From contig SVRT01000001.1 of the NCBI GenBank assembly GCA_015064685.1, positions 106,568 through 170,567 of the forward strand: DNA of 64,000 bases, written 5' to 3'. The DNA is from Oscillospiraceae bacterium. GTDB lineage: Bacteria > Bacillota > Clostridia > Oscillospirales > CAG-272. Of the stretch, positions 30,918 to 39,200 are shown piece by piece (position 1 is the stretch's first letter; every line of letters starts with the position of its first letter). Under the pieces are notes generated by a model. The model did not search any database. It was not told the origin of the DNA and saw nothing but the letters and a program-made list of their open reading frames with translations. The position numbers and the translations under genes are program-made.

Positions 30918-31820
30918 ATGACACTTGTTATTCTGGCGGCGGGCATGGGCTCGCGCTACGGCGGACTTAAGCAGATCGACCCTATCACCGAGAGCGGTGA
31001 GTTTATCATCGATTTTTCAATTTACGATGCCGTAAAGGCGGGCTTTGATAAGGTTGTTTTCATCATAAAGGAAGAGAACTTTGAGGCGTTCCGCGACACG
31101 GTCGGCGCTCGCGTTGAGCCTTATATCAAGGTTGAGTATGCTTTCCAGGAGCTTTATAAGCTTCCCGAGGGCTTCTCTATCCCCGAGGGCAGAGTAAAGC
31201 CCTGGGGTACATCTCACGCGCTTCTTTGTTCAAGAGAATTCGTTGATGACAATTTTGCCGTTATCAATGCCGACGATTTCTACGGACGCGATGCTTTCGT
31301 CAAGCTTGCACAGCATCTTAAGTCTATCAAGCAGACAGACACCAATTACTGTATGATAGGCTACGTTCTTCGCAATACTCTTACCGAAAACGGAACGGTT
31401 TCGCGCGGTAAATGCGTGACGACCGAGGACGGTATGCTCGATTCTATCACCGAGCTTACAAAGATCAAGACGAACGGTGCGGATGCGCTCTACCTCAACG
31501 AAAACGAGGAGTGGGAGCATCTTGCGGGCAACACCATCGTTTCGATGAACTGTTGGGGACTCACTCCCGCGATTTTTGAGCCTTTGCAGAGCGGATTTGA
31601 AAAGTTCCTTTCGGGTGAGGGTGGCAAGGCGCTCAAGAGTGAGTACTATCTCCCCGGAGCGGTCGATGAGATGATGCATGCGGGCGAATGCGACGTTAAG
31701 GTCTACGCGACCTCTGCTTGCTGGTACGGAGTGACCTATTCCGAGGATAAGCCGAGCGTTGTTGCATCTATCAAGGCTCTTATCGAGAGCGGTGAATACC
31801 CCGAAAAGCTTTGGAAATAA
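30918..31820 (+). CDS. Sugar-1-phosphate nucleotidyltransferase
   Basis: This enzyme family transfers a nucleotide from NTP to a sugar-1-phosphate. The N-terminal loop LAAGMGSRYGGLKQIDPI contains the Gly-rich and Lys/Arg nucleotide-binding residues, and VINADDFYG carries the metal-binding Asp. ATG 30918 is chosen because AAGGAGAA lies just upstream; an in-frame upstream start at 30861 overlaps the promoter region. It has 300 residues. It precedes a NahK-like kinase, galE and galM. I infer that it forms UDP-hexose or UDP-N-acetylhexosamine from the kinase product, taking the place of GalT. The exact sugar is not readable. Confidence 0.85.
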   Translation: MTLVILAAGMGSRYGGLKQIDPITESGEFIIDFSIYDAVKAGFDKVVFIIKEENFEAFRDTVGARVEPYIKVEYAFQELYKLPEGFSIPEGRVKPWGTSHALLCSREFVDDNFAVINADDFYGRDAFVKLAQHLKSIKQTDTNYCMIGYVLRNTLTENGTVSRGKCVTTEDGMLDSITELTKIKTNGADALYLNENEEWEHLAGNTIVSMNCWGLTPAIFEPLQSGFEKFLSGEGGKALKSEYYLPGAVDEMMHAGECDVKVYATSACWYGVTYSEDKPSVVASIKALIESGEYPEKLWK

Positions 31821-31876
31821 TTCTTAATCAATAATTCAGCGTTTCCCCGAAAAAAATAAATATTTGGAGAATCATT

Positions 31877-32992
31877 ATGTCAAAGAGAATGACCAACAAG
31901 AATATCCTTGAGATAGCCTCACACTTCAACCTCTCCGGTGAGGTACAGGCTGTCAAGGAGTGCCACAGCGGACACATTAACAGCACCTATTTCCTTACCT
32001 GCAAGAACGGTAACAGCACAAAGCGTTACACGATGCAGATGATAAACACCAACGTATTCAAAAAGCCCGACGAGGTTATGGAGAATATCGTTAACGTTAC
32101 AGGATACATAAGAGAAGGGCTCGTTGCGGAGGGTATCGATCCCACGAGAAGAACTCTTAACGTTATTTATACCACGGACAACAAGTGGGGATACGTTGAC
32201 AGCGAGAGCAAATATTGGAGATTCTATGATTATATCGAGGATTCCGATAACTACAACCAGGTTGAGTCTACCGAGATGTTCGAGAAGGTGGGATACGCAT
32301 TCGGTCATTTCCAGATGCAGCTCAAGGGCTTTGACGCGTCGAAGCTTCACGAGACGATCCCGAATTTCCATAACACCGAGTGGAGATTTAACAATCTTAT
32401 GGACTCTATGGTTGCAAATCGTGCGGGAAGAGCGCAGAGTGTTCTTTCTGAGCTGAGATTTGCTATCGACAGAAAAGAGATCACGAGCTTTATCAACAAG
32501 GGTATAGCGGACGGAAGTCTTACGCTCCGCGTTACTCACAACGACACAAAGCTCAACAATATTATGATCGATCACGATACGGGCGAGGGAATATGCGTCA
32601 TCGACCTTGACACGGTCATGCCCGGAAGCGTGCTTGCCGATTTCGGTGACAGTATCCGCTTCGGTGCGTCGAGCGCGGCTGAGGATGAGACTGATCTTGA
32701 TAAGGTCTATTGCCGTCTCGATATGTTCGAGGCGTATGCAAAGGGCTTTATCGAGGGACTTGAGGGCTCGCTTTCCGAGTCAGAGATAAGAGCGCTTCCC
32801 ATGGGTGCGATCATTCTCACATATGAGACGGGAATCCGCTTCCTCTCCGACTATCTTGACGGAGACACCTATTTCCGCATAGAATACCCCGAGCATAATC
32901 TCGACAGAGCGCGCAATCAGTTCAAGCTTGTTGCCGACATGGAGTCAAAGCTTGCACAGATGAACGCGATCGTTGAGAAATACATAAAGTAA
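31877..32992 (+). CDS. Aminoglycoside-phosphotransferase-fold sugar kinase, N-acetylhexosamine 1-kinase (NahK/LnpB)-like
   Basis: This is a kinase of the APH/choline-kinase fold. The catalytic loop is THNDTKLNNIMID (HxDxxxxN) and the metal Asp is in VIDLDTVMPG. NSTYFLT in the N-lobe also fits NahK-type proteins, which phosphorylate GlcNAc or GalNAc at C1 in the lacto-N-biose pathway. The protein has 371 residues and GGAGAA upstream of the start. Its placement between a nucleotidyltransferase and galE supports a hexosamine-salvage role; a phosphorylase (lnpA) is not in the window. Confidence 0.85.
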   Translation: MSKRMTNKNILEIASHFNLSGEVQAVKECHSGHINSTYFLTCKNGNSTKRYTMQMINTNVFKKPDEVMENIVNVTGYIREGLVAEGIDPTRRTLNVIYTTDNKWGYVDSESKYWRFYDYIEDSDNYNQVESTEMFEKVGYAFGHFQMQLKGFDASKLHETIPNFHNTEWRFNNLMDSMVANRAGRAQSVLSELRFAIDRKEITSFINKGIADGSLTLRVTHNDTKLNNIMIDHDTGEGICVIDLDTVMPGSVLADFGDSIRFGASSAAEDETDLDKVYCRLDMFEAYAKGFIEGLEGSLSESEIRALPMGAIILTYETGIRFLSDYLDGDTYFRIEYPEHNLDRARNQFKLVADMESKLAQMNAIVEKYIK

Positions 32993-33028
32993 TCAAAAAT
33001 AGCATATACATCACAGGAGGAAAAGAAA

Positions 33029-34048
33029 ATGGCAGTACTTATTACAGGCGGAGCAGGCTTTATCGGCTCCCACACCGCGGTTGAATTTCTCAATGCAGGA
33101 TATGACATCGTTATCATGGACAACTTCTGCAACTCAAAGCCCGTAGTTCTTGAAAAGATCAAGGAGATCACGGGGAAGGACTTCAAGTTCTACAAGGCAG
33201 ATCTTCTCGATACTGCTTCTATGGACAGGATCTTTGAGGAGAATCCCGATATCGACAGTGTTATCCACTTCGCAGGTCTCAAGGCGGTAGGCGAGTCTGT
33301 CGCAAAGCCGAGAGAGTATTATCACAACAACGTAACGGGAACACTCAATCTTTGCGATAGCATGACCCGTCACGGTGTAAAGACCATCGTTTTCAGCTCC
33401 TCCGCAACCGTTTACGGTGACCCTGACGTGGTCCCGATCAAGGAGACCGCACGCGTCGGTAACGCGACCAACCCTTACGGCGAGACCAAGGTCATGATCG
33501 AGCGCATCCTTAAGGATATTTACGTTTCTGACAAGGAGTGGAACATTTCCATCCTCCGCTACTTCAATCCGATAGGCGCGCACAAGTCCGGTCTTATGGG
33601 TGAGGATCCCAACGGAATTCCGAACAATCTTATGCCTTACATCACGAAGGTTGCTATGGGAAAGCTGCCCGTTCTTCACGTTTTCGGTAACGATTACGAT
33701 ACGCACGACGGAACCGGAGTGCGTGACTATATCCACGTTGTTGACCTTGCAAAGGCTCACCTTAAGGCTCTTCAGTATATTGAGAAAGCTCACGGAATCG
33801 ATTATTTCAATATCGGTACGGGTAAGGGCTACTCGGTTCTTGACATCGTAAAGGCGTACAAGGAGGCTACGGGAATTGAGATCAAGTATCAGATCGATCC
33901 CCGCCGTCCCGGTGATATTGCGGCTTGCTACGCTGATCCCACGAAGGCGAGAGAGATGCTCGGTTGGGTTGCAGAGAACGGCATCTTCGAGATGTGCCGC
34001 GATGCTAACAATTGGCAGCAGAAGAATCCTAACGGATATGAGGAATAA
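33029..34048 (+). CDS. galE: UDP-glucose 4-epimerase
   Basis: This enzyme interconverts UDP-Glc and UDP-Gal (often also the N-acetyl forms) using bound NAD. The NAD site is GGAGFIGSHTAVE at residues 7-19. The catalytic Ser is in FSSSATVYG and the Tyr/Lys pair in NPYGETKVM. RRPGDIAACYADPTKA near the end is typical of GalE. It has 339 residues and AGGAGG upstream. It is followed by galM after 3 bases. Confidence 0.96.
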   Translation: MAVLITGGAGFIGSHTAVEFLNAGYDIVIMDNFCNSKPVVLEKIKEITGKDFKFYKADLLDTASMDRIFEENPDIDSVIHFAGLKAVGESVAKPREYYHNNVTGTLNLCDSMTRHGVKTIVFSSSATVYGDPDVVPIKETARVGNATNPYGETKVMIERILKDIYVSDKEWNISILRYFNPIGAHKSGLMGEDPNGIPNNLMPYITKVAMGKLPVLHVFGNDYDTHDGTGVRDYIHVVDLAKAHLKALQYIEKAHGIDYFNIGTGKGYSVLDIVKAYKEATGIEIKYQIDPRRPGDIAACYADPTKAREMLGWVAENGIFEMCRDANNWQQKNPNGYEE

Positions 34049-34051
34049 GAA

Positions 34052-35113
34052 ATGTTGATTGAAAAAAGATTATTCGGCACTTGCCGGCAGGGTGCGGTTG
34101 ATATGTATACATTGACGGTCGACAGCGGTATGAGCGTAAGCATTATTACGCTTGGCGGTGCGCTCGTCAAGCTCTTGGCTCCCAACAGAGAGGGCAAGCT
34201 CGCAGACGTTATCTTCGGATATGACGACCTTTCGAGCTATCTTGGAGGTGACGGCTACCACGGCGCGCTCATCGGACGTGTCGGAAACAGAATATGCAAG
34301 GGAAAATATACTCTTGACGGTGTTGATTATCAGCTTTATATCAACAACGGACAAAACAGTCTTCACGGCGGCAAGGTCGGCTTCTCCCACAAGATCTGGG
34401 ATGCCGAGGCTTCTGTCGTAGAGGACGGCTGTGTGCTTGATCTTACATACGTTTCTCCCGACGGAGAAGAGAACTATCCCGGAACGCTTACCGTTAACGT
34501 GAGATACAAATTGAGTCAGGACAACGCACTGTCGATCGAGTACAGAGCGACCACCGACAAGAAGACCATCGTCAATATGACGAACCACGTTTATTTCAAC
34601 CTCGGCGGATTTGCCTCGGGCAAGGTGTTCGATCATCTTTTGTGGATGGATTGCGAGAGCTTTATCCCCACAGACGAGAATCTCATTCCCACGGGCGAGA
34701 TTAGAGACGTGAAGGGAACGCCCTTTGATTTCAATAAGGAAAAGACTATCGGATGCGATTTCGATCTTTCCTACGAGCCTATGGCAATAGCGGGTGGATA
34801 CGACCACTGTATGAATTTCAGAGCCGTAGATGACGTCTGGGCTGCTCCGAGAATAAAGGCTCGCGACCCCAAGACAAATAGGGAAATGGTCGTTTATACC
34901 GACGCGCCCTGCGTACAGTTCTACAGCGCGAACTTTATGAAAAATCCCAACTATCCCTTCAAGGGCGGATATCCCCAGACTACTCAGAACGGCTTCTGCC
35001 TTGAGACTCAGAAGATGCCCGACAGTATAAATCACGAGAACTTTACCGACATCACGCTTGACGTTGGCGAGGTTTACGAGACTAAAACTGTATACAAATT
35101 TATTGTAGACTGA
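34052..35113 (+). CDS. galM: Aldose 1-epimerase (galactose mutarotase)
   Basis: GalM interconverts alpha and beta anomers of galactose or glucose. The conserved His lies in MTNHVYFNLGG, another in AGGYDHCMNF, and the catalytic Glu in NGFCLETQKMPD. The N-terminal part has GGALVKLLAPNREGKLADVI and GRVGNRICKGKYTLDG, both family-typical. It has 353 residues. It is tightly coupled to galE (GAGG inside the galE end serves as its Shine-Dalgarno). Confidence 0.95.
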   Translation: MLIEKRLFGTCRQGAVDMYTLTVDSGMSVSIITLGGALVKLLAPNREGKLADVIFGYDDLSSYLGGDGYHGALIGRVGNRICKGKYTLDGVDYQLYINNGQNSLHGGKVGFSHKIWDAEASVVEDGCVLDLTYVSPDGEENYPGTLTVNVRYKLSQDNALSIEYRATTDKKTIVNMTNHVYFNLGGFASGKVFDHLLWMDCESFIPTDENLIPTGEIRDVKGTPFDFNKEKTIGCDFDLSYEPMAIAGGYDHCMNFRAVDDVWAAPRIKARDPKTNREMVVYTDAPCVQFYSANFMKNPNYPFKGGYPQTTQNGFCLETQKMPDSINHENFTDITLDVGEVYETKTVYKFIVD

Positions 35114-35152
35114 TAATTCTCCTTCGAGAGGAAGATCGCGCCTTGGCGCGAT

Positions 35153-36535
35153 ATGGCTATGGTACTATTAAAAAAACAGAACGTTGACGCGACGACAGGC
35201 TCGTTGCTTCAAAAAATCATAATTTATTCGCTCCCTCTGCTCCTGACCACACTGATTCAGCAGCTTTTCAATGCTGTCGATATCATTGTGCTCGGAAATA
35301 TGGCGGATACCGCGGCGGTAGCGTCGGTTGCGGCGACAACATCGGTCATTTCGCTCATCGTAACGGCGTTCGTCGGTATATCCACCGGAACGAGAGTTGT
35401 CCTTGCGAGATTTATCGGTGCGAAGGACAACGCGAATATTCGAGCGGTTACCGATACGTCGCTTATTACGGCGGTGCTGATGGGAATCGTTATCGCGATA
35501 TGCGGATTTACCTTCGCGCCGTGGTTTCTCGATATTACGAACTGTCATCCCGAATGTTACTCGGGTGCGCTTATCTACGTGCGCATTTACGTGTCCGCAG
35601 CACCCTTTATTCTTCTGTATAACTTCGGCTCTGCGGTTATGACCGCGGACGGAGACACACAGAGACCTCTGTATTACATAATGATTGGTGGCGCAACGAA
35701 CGTTGTGCTGAATATCATCCTTTGCCTTATCCTTCCGCAAAAGGTGGTTGCGGTCGCGGTGGCAACTGTGACCTCGCAGATAATCGGAGCGGTGCTTGTG
35801 TTAAGACGCCTGACTGTCACTGAAACTACGTGCAGGGTAAATTTTGCACGGATGCGCTTCAGCTTTTCCGCGCTAGGCAAGGTGCTTGCATCGGGGCTTC
35901 CAATGGCATTCGTTCATGCGCTTTTCCCACTTTCAAACCTGCAGATACAGTCTGCGATAAACTCGTACGGCGTAGCAGCTACGGCGGGTAACGGCGCGGC
36001 ATCGACTATTGAGACTGTTGTTTCAGCGTTCGTTTCTCCGTTTGGCACGACTACGGCGGTGTTTATCGGACAGAATATGGGTGCAAAGAAGGCTGACAGA
36101 GTCAGAAAGTCATTTTGGAGCTGCATGCTCATCACCGTTATTATGGGTATTGTTCTCGGTGTACTTACTTTCATTACGGCAAAATTCTGGCTTAGCCTGA
36201 TCGTTGGAAGCGATGCAGAGGCGATCGAATTCGGTATTATCCGTATGTCCTGCACGACGCTATTCTACGTGTTTGCCGGAGTCAACGGAGTGTTCGCGAA
36301 CGCGATCTTAGCACACGGATATTCGCTTGCAAGTGCTATAAACTCGGTATTCAGTATTTTTGTTTTCCGTGTGATATGGATGCAGGTGCTTTATCCCCAT
36401 AACCAAACGTTTTTCTTTGTTATGTTGTGCTTTGTTGTGTCATGGGCGGTGAGAATGCTTGTAAACATCGTTCTGTACGGTACTGTTTCGCATAAATATT
36501 TTAAAAAAGCTAAATTACCTCCTTGCGAGGAATAA
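35153..36535 (+). CDS. MATE-family efflux transporter
   Basis: This is a multidrug or metabolite exporter of the MATE superfamily (NorM/DinF). It has about 12 hydrophobic segments in 460 residues in two similar halves. Half 1 has LLLTTLIQQLFNAVDIIVLG and VGISTGTRVVLARFIGAKD; half 2 has FPLSNLQIQSAINSYGV and AVFIGQNMGAKKADRVRKSF. The start is uncertain between ATG 35153 and ATG 35159, as no good Shine-Dalgarno is close to either. It lies 39 bases after galM and may be in the same operon; a link to sugar salvage is not evident. Confidence 0.9.
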   Translation: MAMVLLKKQNVDATTGSLLQKIIIYSLPLLLTTLIQQLFNAVDIIVLGNMADTAAVASVAATTSVISLIVTAFVGISTGTRVVLARFIGAKDNANIRAVTDTSLITAVLMGIVIAICGFTFAPWFLDITNCHPECYSGALIYVRIYVSAAPFILLYNFGSAVMTADGDTQRPLYYIMIGGATNVVLNIILCLILPQKVVAVAVATVTSQIIGAVLVLRRLTVTETTCRVNFARMRFSFSALGKVLASGLPMAFVHALFPLSNLQIQSAINSYGVAATAGNGAASTIETVVSAFVSPFGTTTAVFIGQNMGAKKADRVRKSFWSCMLITVIMGIVLGVLTFITAKFWLSLIVGSDAEAIEFGIIRMSCTTLFYVFAGVNGVFANAILAHGYSLASAINSVFSIFVFRVIWMQVLYPHNQTFFFVMLCFVVSWAVRMLVNIVLYGTVSHKYFKKAKLPPCEE

Positions 36536-36542
36536 GAAGAAA

Positions 36543-36572
36543 AAAGAGCCCTTGAACAAGGACTCTTTTTTC
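36543..36572 (+). terminator. Terminator after the MATE gene
   Basis: The stem AAAGAGCCCTTG / AAGGACTCTTT is slightly imperfect, has loop AAC, and is followed by TTTTTT. Confidence 0.85.
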
Positions 36573-36575
36573 GTT

Positions 36576-36917
36576 AAATCGCGGTTTATCGGGGAGTTTG
36601 AATATTTCAAACGGTATCTAATTTTTTCACGGCTATAAATCAATCGGCATTTTAAAACCGTAGGGACCGACGTCCTCGGCGGTCCGTTTCGATACGATTG
36701 TTTTTTTTTAGCCGTAAGGGGTTTCTAATCGTTTGCTTTGCGGACCGCCGGGGTAGCGTAGCGGCGCGAGGGTCCTGAATGACAACACGGTGTGTTGTCA
36801 GACCCCGAGCGTGACCGAGTCGCAGTGAGACCGTCGGTCCCTACGGCGCAAAGCGTACCGTGGAGATAATTTATTGCCGTGAAATTCAATTTAAACAGTT
36901 CGATAAATCAAAATTTG
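36576..36917. repeat. Dispersed TIR element, copy 3, with nested module (342 bp)
   Basis: The ends are AAATCGCGGTTTA and TAAATCAAAATTTG. The interior matches copy 1, with left arm at 36659-36686. The right arm is split by a segment at about 36746-36833, which resembles the module at 8505-8605. TGACAACACGGTGTGTTGTC within it is a perfect hairpin. Confidence 0.75.
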
Positions 36918-36921
36918 AAGT

Positions 36922-36974
36922 AAAAATCGAAAGCAGGGCTTACCTTAACGGTTAGCTTTTCGCTTTCGATTTTT
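36922..36974. terminator. Terminator of the minus-strand operon ending at 36983
   Basis: The arms AAAAATCGAAAGC (36922-36934) and GCTTTCGATTTTT (36962-36974) pair perfectly, with a shorter inner hairpin. The minus-strand side ends in TTTTTA. Confidence 0.7.
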
Positions 36975-36982
36975 ATGTATAA

Positions 36983-38194
36983 TTATTTTTCAATTTTAAT
37001 CATGGGGTGTGTCCAAACGCCGTACTCGTTTTCAAAGTAGACCTTGAAATTCTCGCCGCCGTCGGGGATAGGACGGGTGAATACTCCGCTTTGCTTTTCC
37101 TCGTCGGTCAGCTCCTCGTATTTTTCGAGCGAAGCGCATCCCGTGCCTGCCTGACGGAAATCTGCGTAAAGGATGGTGCTTTTTTCGTCGCAGGGGTCTG
37201 CGGTGACGGTTATCTCGCCGTTTGAAAGTGTGTAGCTGATATTTGCGCGGTTTACAGCAAACTCAACGCATGCTCCGTCGCGCTCAAGCATGATTTTGTA
37301 ATAACCCTTTGAGAGGTTACGGGCAACGAACGCCTTTGCGCCGACGATGAAGCTGTCGATAAGCTCGCCGTTATTGTATATCATAACTGTGTCGGCACGA
37401 TCTGCGTTTACTGTTATCAGAACCTGATCGCCCACAAGATAGTTTGATTTGTTACCGTTGTCGACCGTGATCTTGGGCGTTACCTTCTCAATGCCACTGT
37501 TCCACAAAATATCGTCGCTTTCCTTGTCAAGGGGCGGGATCTTATCGGTCGGCTCGTATCTGCAAAGGGAATAGAGATTCCATCTTTCAAGGAAATATTC
37601 AAGCTCGAATATTCTTCTTGTGCAGTGGGGGCGTATTGCCTCGGAGATCTCAAGGGCGACGACCTTGCCGTTATTATCCTTTAAAATATCGGTTATAAGA
37701 GCAACGTGATTTCTGCCCTCGCCGAATGCCCAAAGGTTATCGCAAAGGCGAATATCCTCGGCTTTTATCTGTCCCTTAGGCGCAACCACGCGCATACCGG
37801 GAATGGTCAGCCATTTTGCGGTAGAAACTCTGCGCTTGATGCCTAAAGCATAACGCGCAAGTCCGTTGCAGACTATACCGTAGCTGCAGGCGTTAAATGC
37901 GGCGGTGCCCGGTTGATATAGCTTGCTGTAAGGATTGGGTATTGCGGACAAAAAGGTCTCGAAGGAGACGTTTTCCGTAAAGAATTTGTCCTTTCCCTCG
38001 GTGGATGCATAAGGAAATCCGCACACCTCGACTCCTGCGGGCAATATGGTATATCCCTCTGCTTTTGTATAAGACGGTACGTCTCTTACGGGTGTCCATT
38101 TAAAGTCGGTGAGCTGTCTTGCTCTTCTGATAACTGCCTTTTCCCAATCGGTTTGGGGCAGAGTTGAGATGTAGTCTTTTGTGAGGAATTCCAT
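36983..38194 (-). CDS. Cysteine-peptidase-like (NlpC/P60 or CHAP-type fold) protein with C-terminal beta domain
   Basis: Not assigned to a named family. The N-terminal half looks like a papain-fold amidase: AAFNACSYGIVCNGLARYAL places Cys103 at a helix start, and EGRNHVALITDI places His163 on a strand. The Cys, about 60 residues, His order fits NlpC/P60 or CHAP enzymes. The C-terminal half (about 245-403) is beta-rich (VGDQVLITVNADRADTVMIY) and may be an Ig-like binding domain. There is no signal peptide, so the location is unclear. AGGAGAAG precedes the start. It lies 18 bases downstream of murI, which suggests a cell-wall link. Confidence 0.6.
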   Translation of the reverse strand: MEFLTKDYISTLPQTDWEKAVIRRARQLTDFKWTPVRDVPSYTKAEGYTILPAGVEVCGFPYASTEGKDKFFTENVSFETFLSAIPNPYSKLYQPGTAAFNACSYGIVCNGLARYALGIKRRVSTAKWLTIPGMRVVAPKGQIKAEDIRLCDNLWAFGEGRNHVALITDILKDNNGKVVALEISEAIRPHCTRRIFELEYFLERWNLYSLCRYEPTDKIPPLDKESDDILWNSGIEKVTPKITVDNGNKSNYLVGDQVLITVNADRADTVMIYNNGELIDSFIVGAKAFVARNLSKGYYKIMLERDGACVEFAVNRANISYTLSNGEITVTADPCDEKSTILYADFRQAGTGCASLEKYEELTDEEKQSGVFTRPIPDGGENFKVYFENEYGVWTHPMIKIEK

Positions 38195-38212
38195 TTTGCT
38201 TCTCCTTCTGTC

Positions 38213-38995
38213 TTATTTATAAAGCAGCTTTTTTGAAAGCTCTATCATTTTCTCGTCGTTTGTGGAATTGTATATTTCGATCACTCCGACCTGATCGGCG
38301 GGGCAGAGGTTATTTGACGCTTCAAGTCTGCGGCGCGTTTCGCGCGCGGTACCCTCGCCGCCGTCAAAAATTTTAACAGATGGGGAGATATGTCGCTCGA
38401 TCGTTTCTCTGACGTGCGGATAATGGGTGCATCCGAGCACAAGCGCATCTATGCCCTTGCTTCTGTATGGCTCAAGAAGAGAAGAAACGTACTCGTCAAG
38501 CTCGGGCGTGTCGATGTTTCCGCTCTCTATCAGCTCTGCCAAACGGTGGCAGGGGAGGGGGATAATATCGGCTCTGTCGGAATATTGAGCGACCAGCCTT
38601 TTAAATTTTTCTTCTTTTAGCGTTAGCGGTGTTGCCATAACGAGCACACGAGGATTGTCGAGTGTGACCGCAGGCGGCTTGATTGCAGGCTCGATACCGA
38701 CGATCACGAGGTCGGGATTCTCCTCGCGGAGTATCCGCACCGCCGCGCTCGTTGCGGTGTTGCAGGCGACGACTAAAGCCTTGATGCCTCTCTCTTGAAG
38801 CATTTTTAAATTGTTCCTTGTTATTTCAAGCACCTCGGCTTTTTCCTTTGAGCCGTAAGGCGCATTTTTTGAGTCACCAAAGTATATATAATTCTCGCGC
38901 GGCATTATTTTGATAAGCTCGCGCAGTACGCTTATTCCGCCGACACCCGAGTCTATGACCGCGATCGGCAATTTGTTTATATTCATTTTTTCCAT
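38213..38995 (-). CDS. murI: Glutamate racemase
   Basis: MurI makes D-glutamate for peptidoglycan. The two catalytic Cys lie in VVACNTATSAAV and VLGCTHYPHV, and the N-terminal motif VIDSGVGGISVLREL is diagnostic. NAPYGSK is the substrate-binding loop. The protein has 260 residues. There are two possible starts (ATG 38995 and the ATG 9 bases later); GAGG is 5 bases before the first. Confidence 0.97.
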   Translation of the reverse strand: MEKMNINKLPIAVIDSGVGGISVLRELIKIMPRENYIYFGDSKNAPYGSKEKAEVLEITRNNLKMLQERGIKALVVACNTATSAAVRILREENPDLVIVGIEPAIKPPAVTLDNPRVLVMATPLTLKEEKFKRLVAQYSDRADIIPLPCHRLAELIESGNIDTPELDEYVSSLLEPYRSKGIDALVLGCTHYPHVRETIERHISPSVKIFDGGEGTARETRRRLEASNNLCPADQVGVIEIYNSTNDEKMIELSKKLLYK

Positions 38996-39018
38996 AATTG
39001 CCTCTACGGTCAGAATTT

Positions 39019-39196
39019 CATATTTTGATTTGTCGAACGGTTTAAATTGATTTTCACGGCTATAAATTATCTCTACGGCACGCTTTGCGCCGTAGGGCGG
39101 GGGCTTGCTCCCGCCGTTTCGTTGAATTTAAAAGGTTTTCACGGCGGGAGCAAGCCCCCGCCCTACATTGTAGATCGTTCGCTAAACCGCAATTTG
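39019..39196. repeat. Dispersed TIR element, copy 4 (178 bp, opposite orientation)
   Basis: It begins ATTTTGATTTGTCGAAC and ends TAAACCGCAATTT, the mirror order of copies 1-3. The inner inverted repeat begins GTAGGGCGGGGGCTTGCTCC and is different from those of copies 1 and 3 apart from its GTAGGG start. It lies between murI and the threonine-aldolase-like gene. Confidence 0.7.
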
Positions 39197-39200
39197 TTTA

